A DNA stretch of 64,000 bases from Mucilaginibacter pedocola (GTDB lineage: Bacteria > Bacteroidota > Bacteroidia > Sphingobacteriales > Sphingobacteriaceae). Positions 26,860-35,661 of the stretch are shown here, piece by piece; within the stretch, counting starts at the first letter, position 1, and every line of letters begins with the position of its first letter. Position numbers and translations under genes: made by a program. The stretch covers positions 124,001 through 188,000 of the forward strand of contig NZ_MBTF01000005.1 of NCBI RefSeq assembly GCF_002013915.1, in the 5' to 3' direction. A model generated the notes under the pieces. The model was not told the DNA's origin. It saw only the letters and a list, made by a program, of their open reading frames with translations, and did no database searches.

Positions 26860-28332
26860 TTAATAACCCGGGTTTTGTGTTAAAACGCCTGTTGCAAGGT
26901 CGATCTCGTTTTGCGGTATAGGCCAAACTTCGTTTTTATTAGCCTTCCAGCCTTTAGGGCCAAATATTTCGGCCGCGCGGCCCTGGCGTATCACATCGAA
27001 GTAGCGGTCAAACTCCATAGCCAATTCAACCTGGCGCTCGTGCCATATGGCGGTACGTAATGCGCCCTGATCGGTAGTGGTTACTTTTGGCAATATTGCC
27101 GCGTTGCCTGCACGTGCACGTGCCCTTACCACCTCTAAGGAAGCGATTGCTTGTGCAGCGTTACCGGTTTCGTTGGCCGCTTCTGCATTCATCAGTAATA
27201 CTTCGGCGTAACGTATCACCCTTACGTTTTGGTCTTCGCCCTGGTTAGAGGTAAAAGGCACGCTTTTAGGTACGTACGATTTTTGGTTGTAACGTGGGTT
27301 TGGCCCGGTAAGCTCAATTACATCGCCTTGCGGAGTAGTTTCGCCACGGAAGATGATGGTTGCATCCATACGCGGATCGCCCGGCTCAAATGCGGCTACC
27401 AAAGCATCGGTAGGTACATTGAAGCCCCAGCCCAGGTTAAGGTTGCCAGGTACACCTTGTATTTGCGAATACTGGCTTGTTGAAGCACCCGGAATACTGG
27501 CCAAATTTTGGCATTGCACCTCGAATACCGACTCCGAATTGTTTTCGTTGGCAATGCGGAATGATTTTTCAAAATCAGGGAACAATGAGTAACCCATGCC
27601 CATTACCTGGTTGGTGTAATTTAAAACGTCCGCCCATTTTTTAAGGTACATGGCCACTTTTGCATGTAAGGCAAGTGCTGCCCCTTTTGTTGCACGGCCT
27701 ATATCGGCTGCACCATAACTTTGTGGCAGAACAGCTGCGGCTTCAGTAAGGTCTTTCTCAATAAAGGCGTAAACATCTGCTTTGGCTGTGCGAGGCAAGT
27801 TATATTCGCTTGCATCTACAGGCACATGGTCTCTTAAAACTACATCGCCAAAAGCGCGTACCAACCTAAAGTAATTGTAGGCGCGTACAAATTTTGCTTC
27901 GGCCAAGTATCTTGACTTCAGGTTGGCATCCATGGCAATAGCCGGAACGTTGTCCAATACCTGATTACAAAGGTTTATACTTTGGTATTGGCCTTTCCAA
28001 AAGTCTTCTAATTGGCCATCTGTTGCGGTTACGGTAAAGTTATCGTAAGCGTTCATAAAACTGGCATCTGCAGGCGTGCTGCCTTTTTCAGTTTCGTCTG
28101 AGCCAAGGCTTTCTACGGCCATGGGCGCAAATGCGGTTTGTTTCCATTCGCGCAGGTTACCATATATTGAATTTACTGCCTTAGCGGCATCTTCAGGAGT
28201 TTTAAAAAATTCCTGGCTGGGCAATTGGCCCTGAGGTGGGACATCTAAAAAATCTTTTTTGCATCCCTGCGATATCATCAGCACCGCGCAAGTACTTAAA
28301 GCCAGTGCGTATTTAAAGTTTTTGTTAAGCAT
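26860..28332 (-). CDS. SusD/RagB family outer-membrane lipoprotein
   Basis: A 490-aa surface lipoprotein that forms the lid of the SusC channel and binds the glycan. Lipobox Cys at about residue 23 (MISQGC). The family features are the N-terminal FLDVPPQGQLPSQEFF, the TPR-like helices around SRYLAEAKFVRAYNYFRLVRAFGDVVL, and the C-terminal RVIRYAEVLLMNAEAANETGN ... IWHERQVELAMEFDRYFDVIRQGRA ... IPQNEIDL. It begins 20 bp after the susC stop, so the two are co-translated. Length and motifs are normal. Confidence 0.96.
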   Translation of the reverse strand: MLNKNFKYALALSTCAVLMISQGCKKDFLDVPPQGQLPSQEFFKTPEDAAKAVNSIYGNLREWKQTAFAPMAVESLGSDETEKGSTPADASFMNAYDNFTVTATDGQLEDFWKGQYQSINLCNQVLDNVPAIAMDANLKSRYLAEAKFVRAYNYFRLVRAFGDVVLRDHVPVDASEYNLPRTAKADVYAFIEKDLTEAAAVLPQSYGAADIGRATKGAALALHAKVAMYLKKWADVLNYTNQVMGMGYSLFPDFEKSFRIANENNSESVFEVQCQNLASIPGASTSQYSQIQGVPGNLNLGWGFNVPTDALVAAFEPGDPRMDATIIFRGETTPQGDVIELTGPNPRYNQKSYVPKSVPFTSNQGEDQNVRVIRYAEVLLMNAEAANETGNAAQAIASLEVVRARARAGNAAILPKVTTTDQGALRTAIWHERQVELAMEFDRYFDVIRQGRAAEIFGPKGWKANKNEVWPIPQNEIDLATGVLTQNPGY

Positions 28333-28352
28333 AACTTAGCGTATTTTTACGG

Positions 28353-31300
28353 TTAAAAAGAAACATTTACACCAAAATTGTAGGTTGCATATAGCGGGAA
28401 TGCGCCATTATCGATACCTGCATTGGTAGGCGAGCCGCCAACTTCGGGGTTGAAACCTTTGTAGCTAAATGAATTGTAAATGTTTTGAGCGCTCGCATAT
28501 ACTCTCACCCGTTTCATGAACATTTTTGTGGCCAGGGCCGATGGCAAAGTATAACCCAACTGCAAGTTGCGGATACGGAAGTAAGCGCCGCTTTCTACAA
28601 AAAATGAGTTTGGTTTATAGTTGTTGCCACCGCCGATATTGGCAGATGGGTAGGTATTAGAAGTACCTTCGCCATGCCAGCGGTTGTCATAAAAATCTTT
28701 TGTAAAGTTTTCAGAACCGTAACGCAGGCCTTTATTGGCATTATAAACATCAACACCGGCAACACCTTGCAAGTCGATGGTAAGGTCGAATTCCTTATAA
28801 TTCAAGGTTGTGTTTAAGCCATAAAGGTATTTAGGGTTAGGGTTGCCAATAACCGCGCGGTCTTTGGCATCTATAGCGCCATCGTTGTTCAAGTCTTTAT
28901 ACCTGAAATCGCCTGGTTTTGCATCTTTTTGGCTGGATGCAGCTATCTCCGCAGCATTTTGGAATACGCCGTCTACTACCAAACCATAAAACTGGCCAAT
29001 AGGCTGGCCTAAAATGGTACGGGTGCTCAATTGGCCACCTGTTGCCGCTGCGCCACCGCCATAAATAGGGTTTTGGCCTGTAATGGTAGATAATACTTTG
29101 TTGTTATTGATACTAAAGTTACCGTTGACGGTGTATGAGAAATCGGCATTTATTTGGCCGCGCCATCCGGCAGAAAACTCAAAGCCTTCGTTTTGGAAGG
29201 TGGCCTGGTTGCCAATGATGGTGCCACCGCTTGTACCTAACGACCCTAAAATAGGTATGGCAAATATGCCTTGCTCCGTTTTCTTTTTGTAATAATCGGC
29301 CTCGAAGGTTAAGCGGCTATTCAGGAAGGCCATTTCAAGGCCTATATCTGTACCAACGCCGCGCTCCCAATAAGTAACCGGTGGTACAATAGTAGTAATG
29401 TTAGCACCTGTAGAAGCTACGCCATTATAAATAGCGGCAAAACCTGCCGAATTGTTAACAGTTTGTACCGAAAGGTTGGCTGGCACCGATGCGTTACCAA
29501 TTTTACCCCAGCTACCTCTAAGTTTCAAATTGTCAAAAATGTGCTGGTTTTGCATGAAAGGCTCGCTGCTGATAACCCAGCCGGCACCTACCGACGGGAA
29601 GTACCCCCAGCGCTGGTTGCCGATGAATTTAGAAGAACCATCGGCACGCATAGAGGCATTAAGCAAATACCTGTTTTTGAAAGAATAGTTTATTCTGCCA
29701 AAGTAAGATTGATAGGTTGCAAGGTCGCCGCTATCAGTTACCGTGTTAGGGAATTGCTGGTCGTTAGAACCAACGCGAAGGTAAAGGTCGGCATCGCTGG
29801 TGTAAGGTACATTTTGTGCGGTAGCAACAATGTTATACGATTTGTAACGCTGAGAGGATTGGCCGGCAAGCACGGTTAGGTGGTGGTCTTTAAACGTTTT
29901 ATCGAAAGTAAGCGTGTTCTCCTGTATCCAATTCCTTACCTCTGCCCTTGATACGTTGAGGTCGCTGTTGTCATTGAATTGTGCCGCCGTAGCTTTATAA
30001 GCCGGGCTGTAACCCAACACTTCGCCTTCGCCAAATTCGCCACCAAAGCTGCTGCGTAAAGTTAAAAAGCTGGCCAGCTTTATCTCGGCGAACATATTAC
30101 CTGTAATGCGGTAGTTTTTAGAGCGCTGATTAAAGAAATCTAACTGTGCTTTGGGGTTGTTGGTAGCGTTGCCAATAGGGAAATCGGCAGGGTCGCCGTA
30201 AGTGCCATCGGCGTAAAATACCGGTACAACAGGTGCGGCTGTAAACGCTTTGTAAATAAGGCCGCCCGGTGCATCTTTAGAGAAGCTGTGCTGAATAACA
30301 GCGTTGTAGCCTAATTTTAAAAACTTAGTTGCCTGTACATCCTGTTGCATATGGGTAGTAAGGCGGTCGTAATTGTTACCGGTTACTACGCCTTGCTGTT
30401 TAAGGTAGCCCGCTGAGAACGAATAGCTCGATTTGTCGGTGCTTCCGCTAACGGTTAGGTCATGCTTCATGGTAAATGCGTCGCGCAGAACTGTATTAAG
30501 CCAGTTGGTGCCCTGCCCAAACTTATTAGGGTCGGCAAAGGTTAGCGGATCATTTGGGAACTGTATTTTATTCAGTTCGTTTATCATGGTTGCATACTCG
30601 GTGGCATTTGCTAACGCCGGTTGGTTGGTTACTTTTTGCCAGCCTGCATATGCGCTGTAATTGATGGTTGGTGCACCCTTACCTTTTTTAGTAGTAACAA
30701 GTACAACACCATTGGCGGCGCGTACACCGTAGATAGATTCAGAAGAAGCATCTTTAAGGATGCTCATGTTCTCGATATCGTTAGGGTTCAGGAAGCTGAT
30801 ATCATCAAACCATACACCATCTACCACATACAGAGGGTTGGCGTTACCGTATACTGTACCAACACCGCGAATGCGAATCTCCGGTGAAGCACCTGGATTT
30901 CCATTATTGGTGATTTGTACGCCGGCAACTTTACCCTGTAACGAGCTTATTGCATTGGTAGATGCTTGCTTAGATATGTCATCCCCCTTCACAGAAGCAA
31001 CAGATCCGGTAACATCCAGCTTGCGCTGGGTACCGTAACCTACTACCACTACCTGCTGTAATTCGGTGGCTGATGATTCTAATTTAATATCGATGTTGGT
31101 GCGCCCGCTTACAGGCACGGTTTGGGTGGTATAGCCTATATAAGATACCTGGAGTGTTGCGGTAGATGCGGCATTTACCGAGAAATTGCCGTTAACATCT
31201 GTTTGGGAACCTGCTGATGTACCTTGTACGCCAACTGTAACGCCAATAAGCGCCTCGCCGGTTTTAGCGTCGGTAACTTTACCTTTTACGATAATGTTTT

Positions 31301-31370
31301 GCGCTGAAGCGAAAGTTGAGAAAAAAGTAAACAATAGAAGTAACCCTGAGATTTTGTAAATTCTCTTCAT
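28353..31370 (-). CDS. SusC/RagA TonB-linked outer-membrane glycan transporter
   Basis: A 1005-aa importer. Order: signal peptide (1-23), carboxypeptidase-D-like beta-sandwich (about 25-105: KGKVTDAKTGEALIGVTVGVQG), a TonB-box-like VVVVGYGTQ at about 107, a plug domain (about 115-220: GVQITNNGNPGASPEIRIRG, NPLYVVDGVWFDD, NIENMSILKDASSESIYG), then the 22-strand barrel to the C-terminal aromatic VNVSF. It imports oligosaccharides together with SusD. The upstream 260 bp are AT-rich and hold a long inverted repeat around a -7 box. Confidence 0.97.
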   Translation of the reverse strand: MKRIYKISGLLLLFTFFSTFASAQNIIVKGKVTDAKTGEALIGVTVGVQGTSAGSQTDVNGNFSVNAASTATLQVSYIGYTTQTVPVSGRTNIDIKLESSATELQQVVVVGYGTQRKLDVTGSVASVKGDDISKQASTNAISSLQGKVAGVQITNNGNPGASPEIRIRGVGTVYGNANPLYVVDGVWFDDISFLNPNDIENMSILKDASSESIYGVRAANGVVLVTTKKGKGAPTINYSAYAGWQKVTNQPALANATEYATMINELNKIQFPNDPLTFADPNKFGQGTNWLNTVLRDAFTMKHDLTVSGSTDKSSYSFSAGYLKQQGVVTGNNYDRLTTHMQQDVQATKFLKLGYNAVIQHSFSKDAPGGLIYKAFTAAPVVPVFYADGTYGDPADFPIGNATNNPKAQLDFFNQRSKNYRITGNMFAEIKLASFLTLRSSFGGEFGEGEVLGYSPAYKATAAQFNDNSDLNVSRAEVRNWIQENTLTFDKTFKDHHLTVLAGQSSQRYKSYNIVATAQNVPYTSDADLYLRVGSNDQQFPNTVTDSGDLATYQSYFGRINYSFKNRYLLNASMRADGSSKFIGNQRWGYFPSVGAGWVISSEPFMQNQHIFDNLKLRGSWGKIGNASVPANLSVQTVNNSAGFAAIYNGVASTGANITTIVPPVTYWERGVGTDIGLEMAFLNSRLTFEADYYKKKTEQGIFAIPILGSLGTSGGTIIGNQATFQNEGFEFSAGWRGQINADFSYTVNGNFSINNNKVLSTITGQNPIYGGGAAATGGQLSTRTILGQPIGQFYGLVVDGVFQNAAEIAASSQKDAKPGDFRYKDLNNDGAIDAKDRAVIGNPNPKYLYGLNTTLNYKEFDLTIDLQGVAGVDVYNANKGLRYGSENFTKDFYDNRWHGEGTSNTYPSANIGGGNNYKPNSFFVESGAYFRIRNLQLGYTLPSALATKMFMKRVRVYASAQNIYNSFSYKGFNPEVGGSPTNAGIDNGAFPLYATYNFGVNVSF

Positions 31371-31450
31371 AGTGGGTAATTGGTTTGTTAGTACTTGGGT
31401 TAATTGGTTTTTTGTGAGGTCGAAATTGCGGAGTTAAAATAATTTTATCA

Positions 31451-31472
31451 AATAATGTTACTCTACATTATT
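31451..31472. promoter_or_regulatory. Short dyad in the susC leader region
   Basis: AATAATGT (31451-31458) and ACATTATT (31465-31472) are a perfect inverted 8-mer with a 6-bp spacer. It lies downstream of the predicted susC start site, so it could be an mRNA hairpin or a protein site. Weak evidence because the region is very AT-rich. Confidence 0.3.
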
Positions 31473-31550
31473 ACATCATCAACTGTTTACTTTCTCATGA
31501 AATTCTAATGAAAAATATAAACAAAAGATAATCAACTATTTGAACTATAG

Positions 31551-31605
31551 ATAGTGTATAAAATACATACTACAAACTTATTAAAAGATGTATTTTTTAC
31601 ACTAT
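31551..31605 (-). promoter_or_regulatory. Candidate operator/promoter of susC (long inverted repeat enclosing a -7 box)
   Basis: The arms 31551-31568 (ATAGTGTATAAAATACAT) and 31588-31605 (ATGTATTTTTTACACTAT) are complementary at 17 of 18 positions. The 19-bp centre holds CAAACTTA (31573-31580), which on the minus strand reads TAAGTTTG, a perfect TAnnTTTG -7 box. The site lies between the regulator gene stop (31632) and susC (31370). The arrangement suggests a dimeric regulator bound across the promoter. No T run follows, so a terminator is less likely. Confidence 0.6.
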
Positions 31606-31631
31606 GTGCTATGAGAGGTAATGATGTAGTG

Positions 31632-34517
31632 TTATAGCTCGATGAGAAACTCCACAAGGTTCTTATCGTGCTCCAGATTGAGCTTCTTACGCAGCCTGTA
31701 ACGCCGAATTTCGACCCCGCGGAGCGAGATATTGAGCAACGAGGCCATTTCTTTACTGCTCATGTTCATGCGCAGGTAGGCGCATAGTTTAAGGTCGTTG
31801 GGTACCAGGTCGGGGTGGCCTGTTTTTAGCTTTTTAAAGAAGTTTTCGTGTGCTTCGTTAAAGCTGCGTTCGAAAATGTTCCAGTCGCGCTCATCGCTCA
31901 TGCCCTCGTCTATTACGTGATGTATCTTTTTGAGCTGCTCTTCAGGAAGTTTTTTGCCGGCGTTATCTTTCAGCTTGTTTATTTCTTCGCTCAGCTTTTG
32001 CAGGAGCTCGTTTTTGTAAACAATGTTCATGGCGCTGTTGGCCAGTTCGCGGTTCTTGCTGGCCAAGTCGGCCTGCAATTGTTCGTTTTTTATGGTGACG
32101 ATGTGCTGCTCATTGGCGATGGCTTCGCGCTGCAAAAACTCTTCGTGCTCGCGTTGTAGCTTTTGCTGTATCTGGGCCTGGTGGCGGCGAAGTTTGAGGC
32201 GGTAATAATGCCTGATAACATAGTAAGCCAGTACCGCCAGCGCAGCATAAAACAAAAAGGCAATCTTGCTTAAATACCACGGGGGCAGAACGGTAAAGGT
32301 GAGCGTAGTTATTTCGGATACGTTCTCATCGTTAATTTTTGCACGGGCTTTAAAGCTGTAGGTGCCTTGCGGCAGGTTTGTAAAATCTTTTTGGCTTTGC
32401 AGCGTCCAATCGCTCCATTGGCGCGAATAACCATCAAGGTAGTATTGAAATTTTACCTTGCCCTGCCGGTAATAAGGCAAGCTATAGGATATGCGGATGT
32501 TGTTTTGGTTGTAAGGTAACTCAAGGTTGTTGTTACCGGCACCAATATCGCTTATCACGGTAACCTTATCGGTAATGTTTTCTATCTGCCTCATCAGCAC
32601 TGCCGGTAGTTTTTGGCGTTGCTGCTGCCTGGCGTCTTCATCATTTAAAATAACAAAGCCATCATCCACGCTGATGAGATACACCTGGTTATTAATAAGG
32701 TTGATATTCTCGTAATTGCGCAGCATCTGCCCATCTAACATACTGAAGCGGGCCGAATCGATATTCAGTTTGCCGGGGACTGATAAGTCGGCAAGTGCTA
32801 CTTTGCCATGGTTGATGAACCAGTACTTTTTGCCAACAGCAGCTATTACTTTGTTCGATGATGAGAAAGTATGCAAGCTGTTGTTGAGCTGGGTGTATTT
32901 GTAAAAGCGGTCGGTAATATCATCGTAAACGTAGAAACCCGATTCGGACGAGAATACCACGCGGTTATCTAAATTGAAAACGCCGATGTTGTAGCTATCG
33001 GGCAGGCCCGAGTTTTTGTCGTAGTACTTTTTGCTGGCTACGCGTTTCAGGTCGGGCGTAAGGGTAACTTTATAAATACCTTTGTAAGCGTGGCTCACCC
33101 ATATTTGACCTTTACTATCCTGTTCTACATAGCGCGATGGTTCGCCGAAGCCTTCTATTTTATTTTCGAAAACCCAATTGCCGGCGGCATCTTTATGGTA
33201 TATGAGCAAGCCGGTGTAGGTGCCCTGTATCAGTTTATCGGTATTGAATTTTTTGAGCGTCCAGCCGCCGTTGAGCGAAGATATTTTGGTGATGCTGCCT
33301 CCATTTACCTGGAAAGTGCCATCATTATGGCCGCAAAGCAGGCGGCCGTCTTGTAGCGATAATTCCCATACCTGCCCCTGAGAACCGGGTATCAGTTGAA
33401 AATCGAAGCTTTGGAACAAGCGTTTGGCACCGGCGCCCGGCCAATCGCTATAGAACAAGCCTTGGTTGGTGCCCAGGTATATTTTGTTGTTGAAAATAAT
33501 GCTGGAATACACCGTACCAAAGCGGCCGCTTTTATCGAAATAGAAATAGAGGGGTGAGTTTACCTCTATACGGTCGATACCGTTATCCAGGCCGGCCCAA
33601 AGGTTTTGCTGTGCATCTATATAAAGGCTCAGCACCGTATTGTTTTGCAGCCCGCCCGATTTGTTGATGTGTTGCACCACGTTGCCCGCACTATCTATGA
33701 TGACAATACCATTCAGGATGGTGCCGTAGGCAAAGTACTTGCCTGCTATTACTACGCCATTGTTTAGTTGCGCATTCTTCAGGAAATCAGTTGCCTGGTT
33801 TTGCCATGGAGTTACTTGCTTGCCATCGTAAATAAACAAGCCGTTTTTTGCTGTGCCAATGAGGTATTGGCCGGGACGGAAGGGGAGTACCGAAAGTACG
33901 CGACTACCTAAAATATTACTGCCCTCGATGTAAGTGAGCTTTTCGCCTTTTAGCTCGAACAGCCCTGCATCCACTTCCTCAACAAAATATCTTCCCGCCG
34001 TGCGGAACAGGAACAGGAATGGTTTAGGTGCCTTTACTACGCTTATTTTGCCGCCGGAATAGATGTATAAAGAGCCGAAGGATTGGAAGATAACGCGGTT
34101 TGGTTCGATGTATATTTTCCAGGTTTCCTCGTTAACGGGCTGGTATTTTTTAGGGACGAGGTGTGTAAGCGAACGGTATTTCAGGAAGCCATTTTGGTTT
34201 TCCCAATAACCAAACTCGCCAAAGCCACCCGAATATATTTTGCCTTTGCCATCGGCCGCTACCGAACGTACGATGAGCCCATTGGGCATACGGTTTAGCT
34301 GCCAGTATTTACCATCGAATGAGAGCAGTCCCTCATCGTTACCAAAATACATTACGCCATGCTCATCCCGTGTTACCGACCAGTTTTGGTTGCCGCTTTG
34401 GTATTGCGCCTTGGTATAATTTTGTACATAGGGCACACCAATACTTTTTATATCGGTAGCAAACGCGCCAATAGCAATGAACAGAGAGAGTATTAACGGC
34501 AGAACGTATTTACGCAT
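31632..34517 (-). CDS. Membrane-spanning PUL regulator: propeller sensor, Y_Y_Y domain and LuxR-type HTH
   Basis: A 961-aa protein. A signal/anchor (1-20) is followed by two seven-bladed 'reg_prop' beta-propellers (about 25-630: repeated W/Y-x-GT..GL..YDG blades such as VRSVAADGKGKIYSGGFGEFGYW). Next come a Y_Y_Y domain (about 660-735: NNIRISYSLPYYRQGKVKFQYYLDG... PQGTYSFKARA), one transmembrane helix at about 745-765, a long coiled coil (770-880), and a C-terminal HTH at about 895-955 (MSSKEMASLLNISLRGVEIRRYRLRKKL). There is no kinase or receiver domain. It should sense an oligosaccharide in the periplasm and act directly on DNA, most likely on the adjacent susC promoter. It is in the same direction as the PUL and 261 bp upstream. 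Confidence 0.88.
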   Translation of the reverse strand: MRKYVLPLILSLFIAIGAFATDIKSIGVPYVQNYTKAQYQSGNQNWSVTRDEHGVMYFGNDEGLLSFDGKYWQLNRMPNGLIVRSVAADGKGKIYSGGFGEFGYWENQNGFLKYRSLTHLVPKKYQPVNEETWKIYIEPNRVIFQSFGSLYIYSGGKISVVKAPKPFLFLFRTAGRYFVEEVDAGLFELKGEKLTYIEGSNILGSRVLSVLPFRPGQYLIGTAKNGLFIYDGKQVTPWQNQATDFLKNAQLNNGVVIAGKYFAYGTILNGIVIIDSAGNVVQHINKSGGLQNNTVLSLYIDAQQNLWAGLDNGIDRIEVNSPLYFYFDKSGRFGTVYSSIIFNNKIYLGTNQGLFYSDWPGAGAKRLFQSFDFQLIPGSQGQVWELSLQDGRLLCGHNDGTFQVNGGSITKISSLNGGWTLKKFNTDKLIQGTYTGLLIYHKDAAGNWVFENKIEGFGEPSRYVEQDSKGQIWVSHAYKGIYKVTLTPDLKRVASKKYYDKNSGLPDSYNIGVFNLDNRVVFSSESGFYVYDDITDRFYKYTQLNNSLHTFSSSNKVIAAVGKKYWFINHGKVALADLSVPGKLNIDSARFSMLDGQMLRNYENINLINNQVYLISVDDGFVILNDEDARQQQRQKLPAVLMRQIENITDKVTVISDIGAGNNNLELPYNQNNIRISYSLPYYRQGKVKFQYYLDGYSRQWSDWTLQSQKDFTNLPQGTYSFKARAKINDENVSEITTLTFTVLPPWYLSKIAFLFYAALAVLAYYVIRHYYRLKLRRHQAQIQQKLQREHEEFLQREAIANEQHIVTIKNEQLQADLASKNRELANSAMNIVYKNELLQKLSEEINKLKDNAGKKLPEEQLKKIHHVIDEGMSDERDWNIFERSFNEAHENFFKKLKTGHPDLVPNDLKLCAYLRMNMSSKEMASLLNISLRGVEIRRYRLRKKLNLEHDKNLVEFLIEL

Positions 34518-34653
34518 AGGCTTATGCAGCGATGGGTTGCTGCCATTTACAACACGAAAATACAGTTTTGCGATTGAATAAAAAGAAATAAGGGGCTAAG
34601 CTTCCCTGCCGTTTCGGTTAAGCCCAATGCGCTTCCTTTCCTAAAGGGAAGTT

Positions 34654-34767
34654 TTACAACAATGGTTTTAAAAAATGAACCACCCCCATCACTCCTTCAA
34701 AACTTATATCCTCCATCTCGAAAAGTTCATCTATCTGCTCCGAAACTTCTATTAATTCTACACTCAT
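34654..34767 (-). CDS. Small 37-aa protein translationally coupled to the ferritin-like gene
   Basis: A short ORF starting MSVELIEVSEQIDELFEM and ending HFLKPLL. Its ATG (34767-34765) overlaps the TGA of the ferritin-like gene (34766-34764) in an ATGA arrangement, the classic sign of translational coupling. The composition is acidic in the first half and hydrophobic at the end, with no transmembrane span. The ORF is short enough to arise by chance, so the exact overlap is the main argument. Function unknown; an accessory or partner of the ferritin-like protein is a reasonable guess. Confidence 0.5.
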   Translation of the reverse strand: MSVELIEVSEQIDELFEMEDISFEGVMGVVHFLKPLL

Positions 34768-35573
34768 GGCACTTGTATTTTATTATGCAAGCATAGTAAA
34801 ATTATACCAAAAACCAAAATGGTATTTTGTTTTTCATCTACCCACGATACCGCTTCTGCGGGCCTTTCGGTTATTTGTTTGATGGTTTTTCGGTATTTAA
34901 ATATCATTTTACGGGTGAACGAGTTAAAGGTATTGCCACCTGCTATGAACAGCCTGCGGTGCCCCGCCCAAACTACGCAGGCCGTTGAAAAGAAGAAGGC
35001 CTTGTACGCAAAGTTCCGCCATGCTTTCGACCATGCCGCTTTGCCCTCGTATATAATGGCCAACCGCTCGGTTTGGAAAGTGATGTGCGGCGCTTCGTCT
35101 ATTAAAATATCAGTGCAAATTTGTTTCAGTAGGCGGCAACCGGTAGCATCTTTTAATGCCTGGTAAAATATCTGGGCGGTACTTTCCACTACAATTACGG
35201 CCAGGGTCCATATTTCCATATTGGTGTTGTAGTAGCGCACTTTACGGAAAAGCGTATCGCCCCAATCTTTTTGTATACGGGTTTTGCCAATGCCATCAAT
35301 ATACCTGCCCAGGTTGTTGCCGTGCTTTTGCTCTTCTTTTATAAACAGCTTTACGGCCTCCACATAATCCGGGTCGCCAATTTTGGCGGCGTATTTGGCC
35401 GATGCAGCTATCAGGTGCTTTCCTTCAGAAGTTTCGCCGAGTTGCCAGGCTTGCAGCGATGGCAAGATAATGTCCATTTCTTCTTTGCTGAGCTTGGGGT
35501 ACAGGTGCCAATCAATCCGCTGATGGCGGGCATTTTCCCTGAAATGCCTTATCCAATAATTACTTGTATGCAT
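34764..35573 (-). CDS. Ferritin-like di-iron protein, function unknown
   Basis: A 269-aa helical protein whose residues fit a ferritin-like di-iron site: Glu47 or Glu50 in a first helix, E81-Q-K-H84, Glu130 in VVESTAQIFYQ, and E160-A-P-H163. That is two ExxH motifs plus two further Glu. Two C-terminal hydrophobic stretches (about 190-203 and 245-260) may contact or span the membrane. No signal peptide. Family members include oxygenases and desaturase-like enzymes, but none is specific enough to name a reaction. It is followed by an overlapping 37-aa ORF and preceded by a GC-rich hairpin. Confidence 0.65.
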   Translation of the reverse strand: MHTSNYWIRHFRENARHQRIDWHLYPKLSKEEMDIILPSLQAWQLGETSEGKHLIAASAKYAAKIGDPDYVEAVKLFIKEEQKHGNNLGRYIDGIGKTRIQKDWGDTLFRKVRYYNTNMEIWTLAVIVVESTAQIFYQALKDATGCRLLKQICTDILIDEAPHITFQTERLAIIYEGKAAWSKAWRNFAYKAFFFSTACVVWAGHRRLFIAGGNTFNSFTRKMIFKYRKTIKQITERPAEAVSWVDEKQNTILVFGIILLCLHNKIQVP

Positions 35574-35600
35574 GGTAAAATAGTTTGTTAAGGTTAATTA

Positions 35601-35630
35601 GCGCCCGCATGCAATTGCAGCGGCGGGCGC
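35601..35630. other. GC-rich hairpin between creD and the ferritin-like gene
   Basis: A perfect 8-bp stem GCGCCCGC (35601-35608) / GCGGGCGC (35623-35630) encloses an inner GCAATTGC palindrome. There is no T tract on either side, so it could be a factor-dependent end of creD or a protein site. Confidence 0.45.
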
Positions 35631-35661
35631 AAGGTTTAGGTGATAGGGTTTAGGTAAATTT

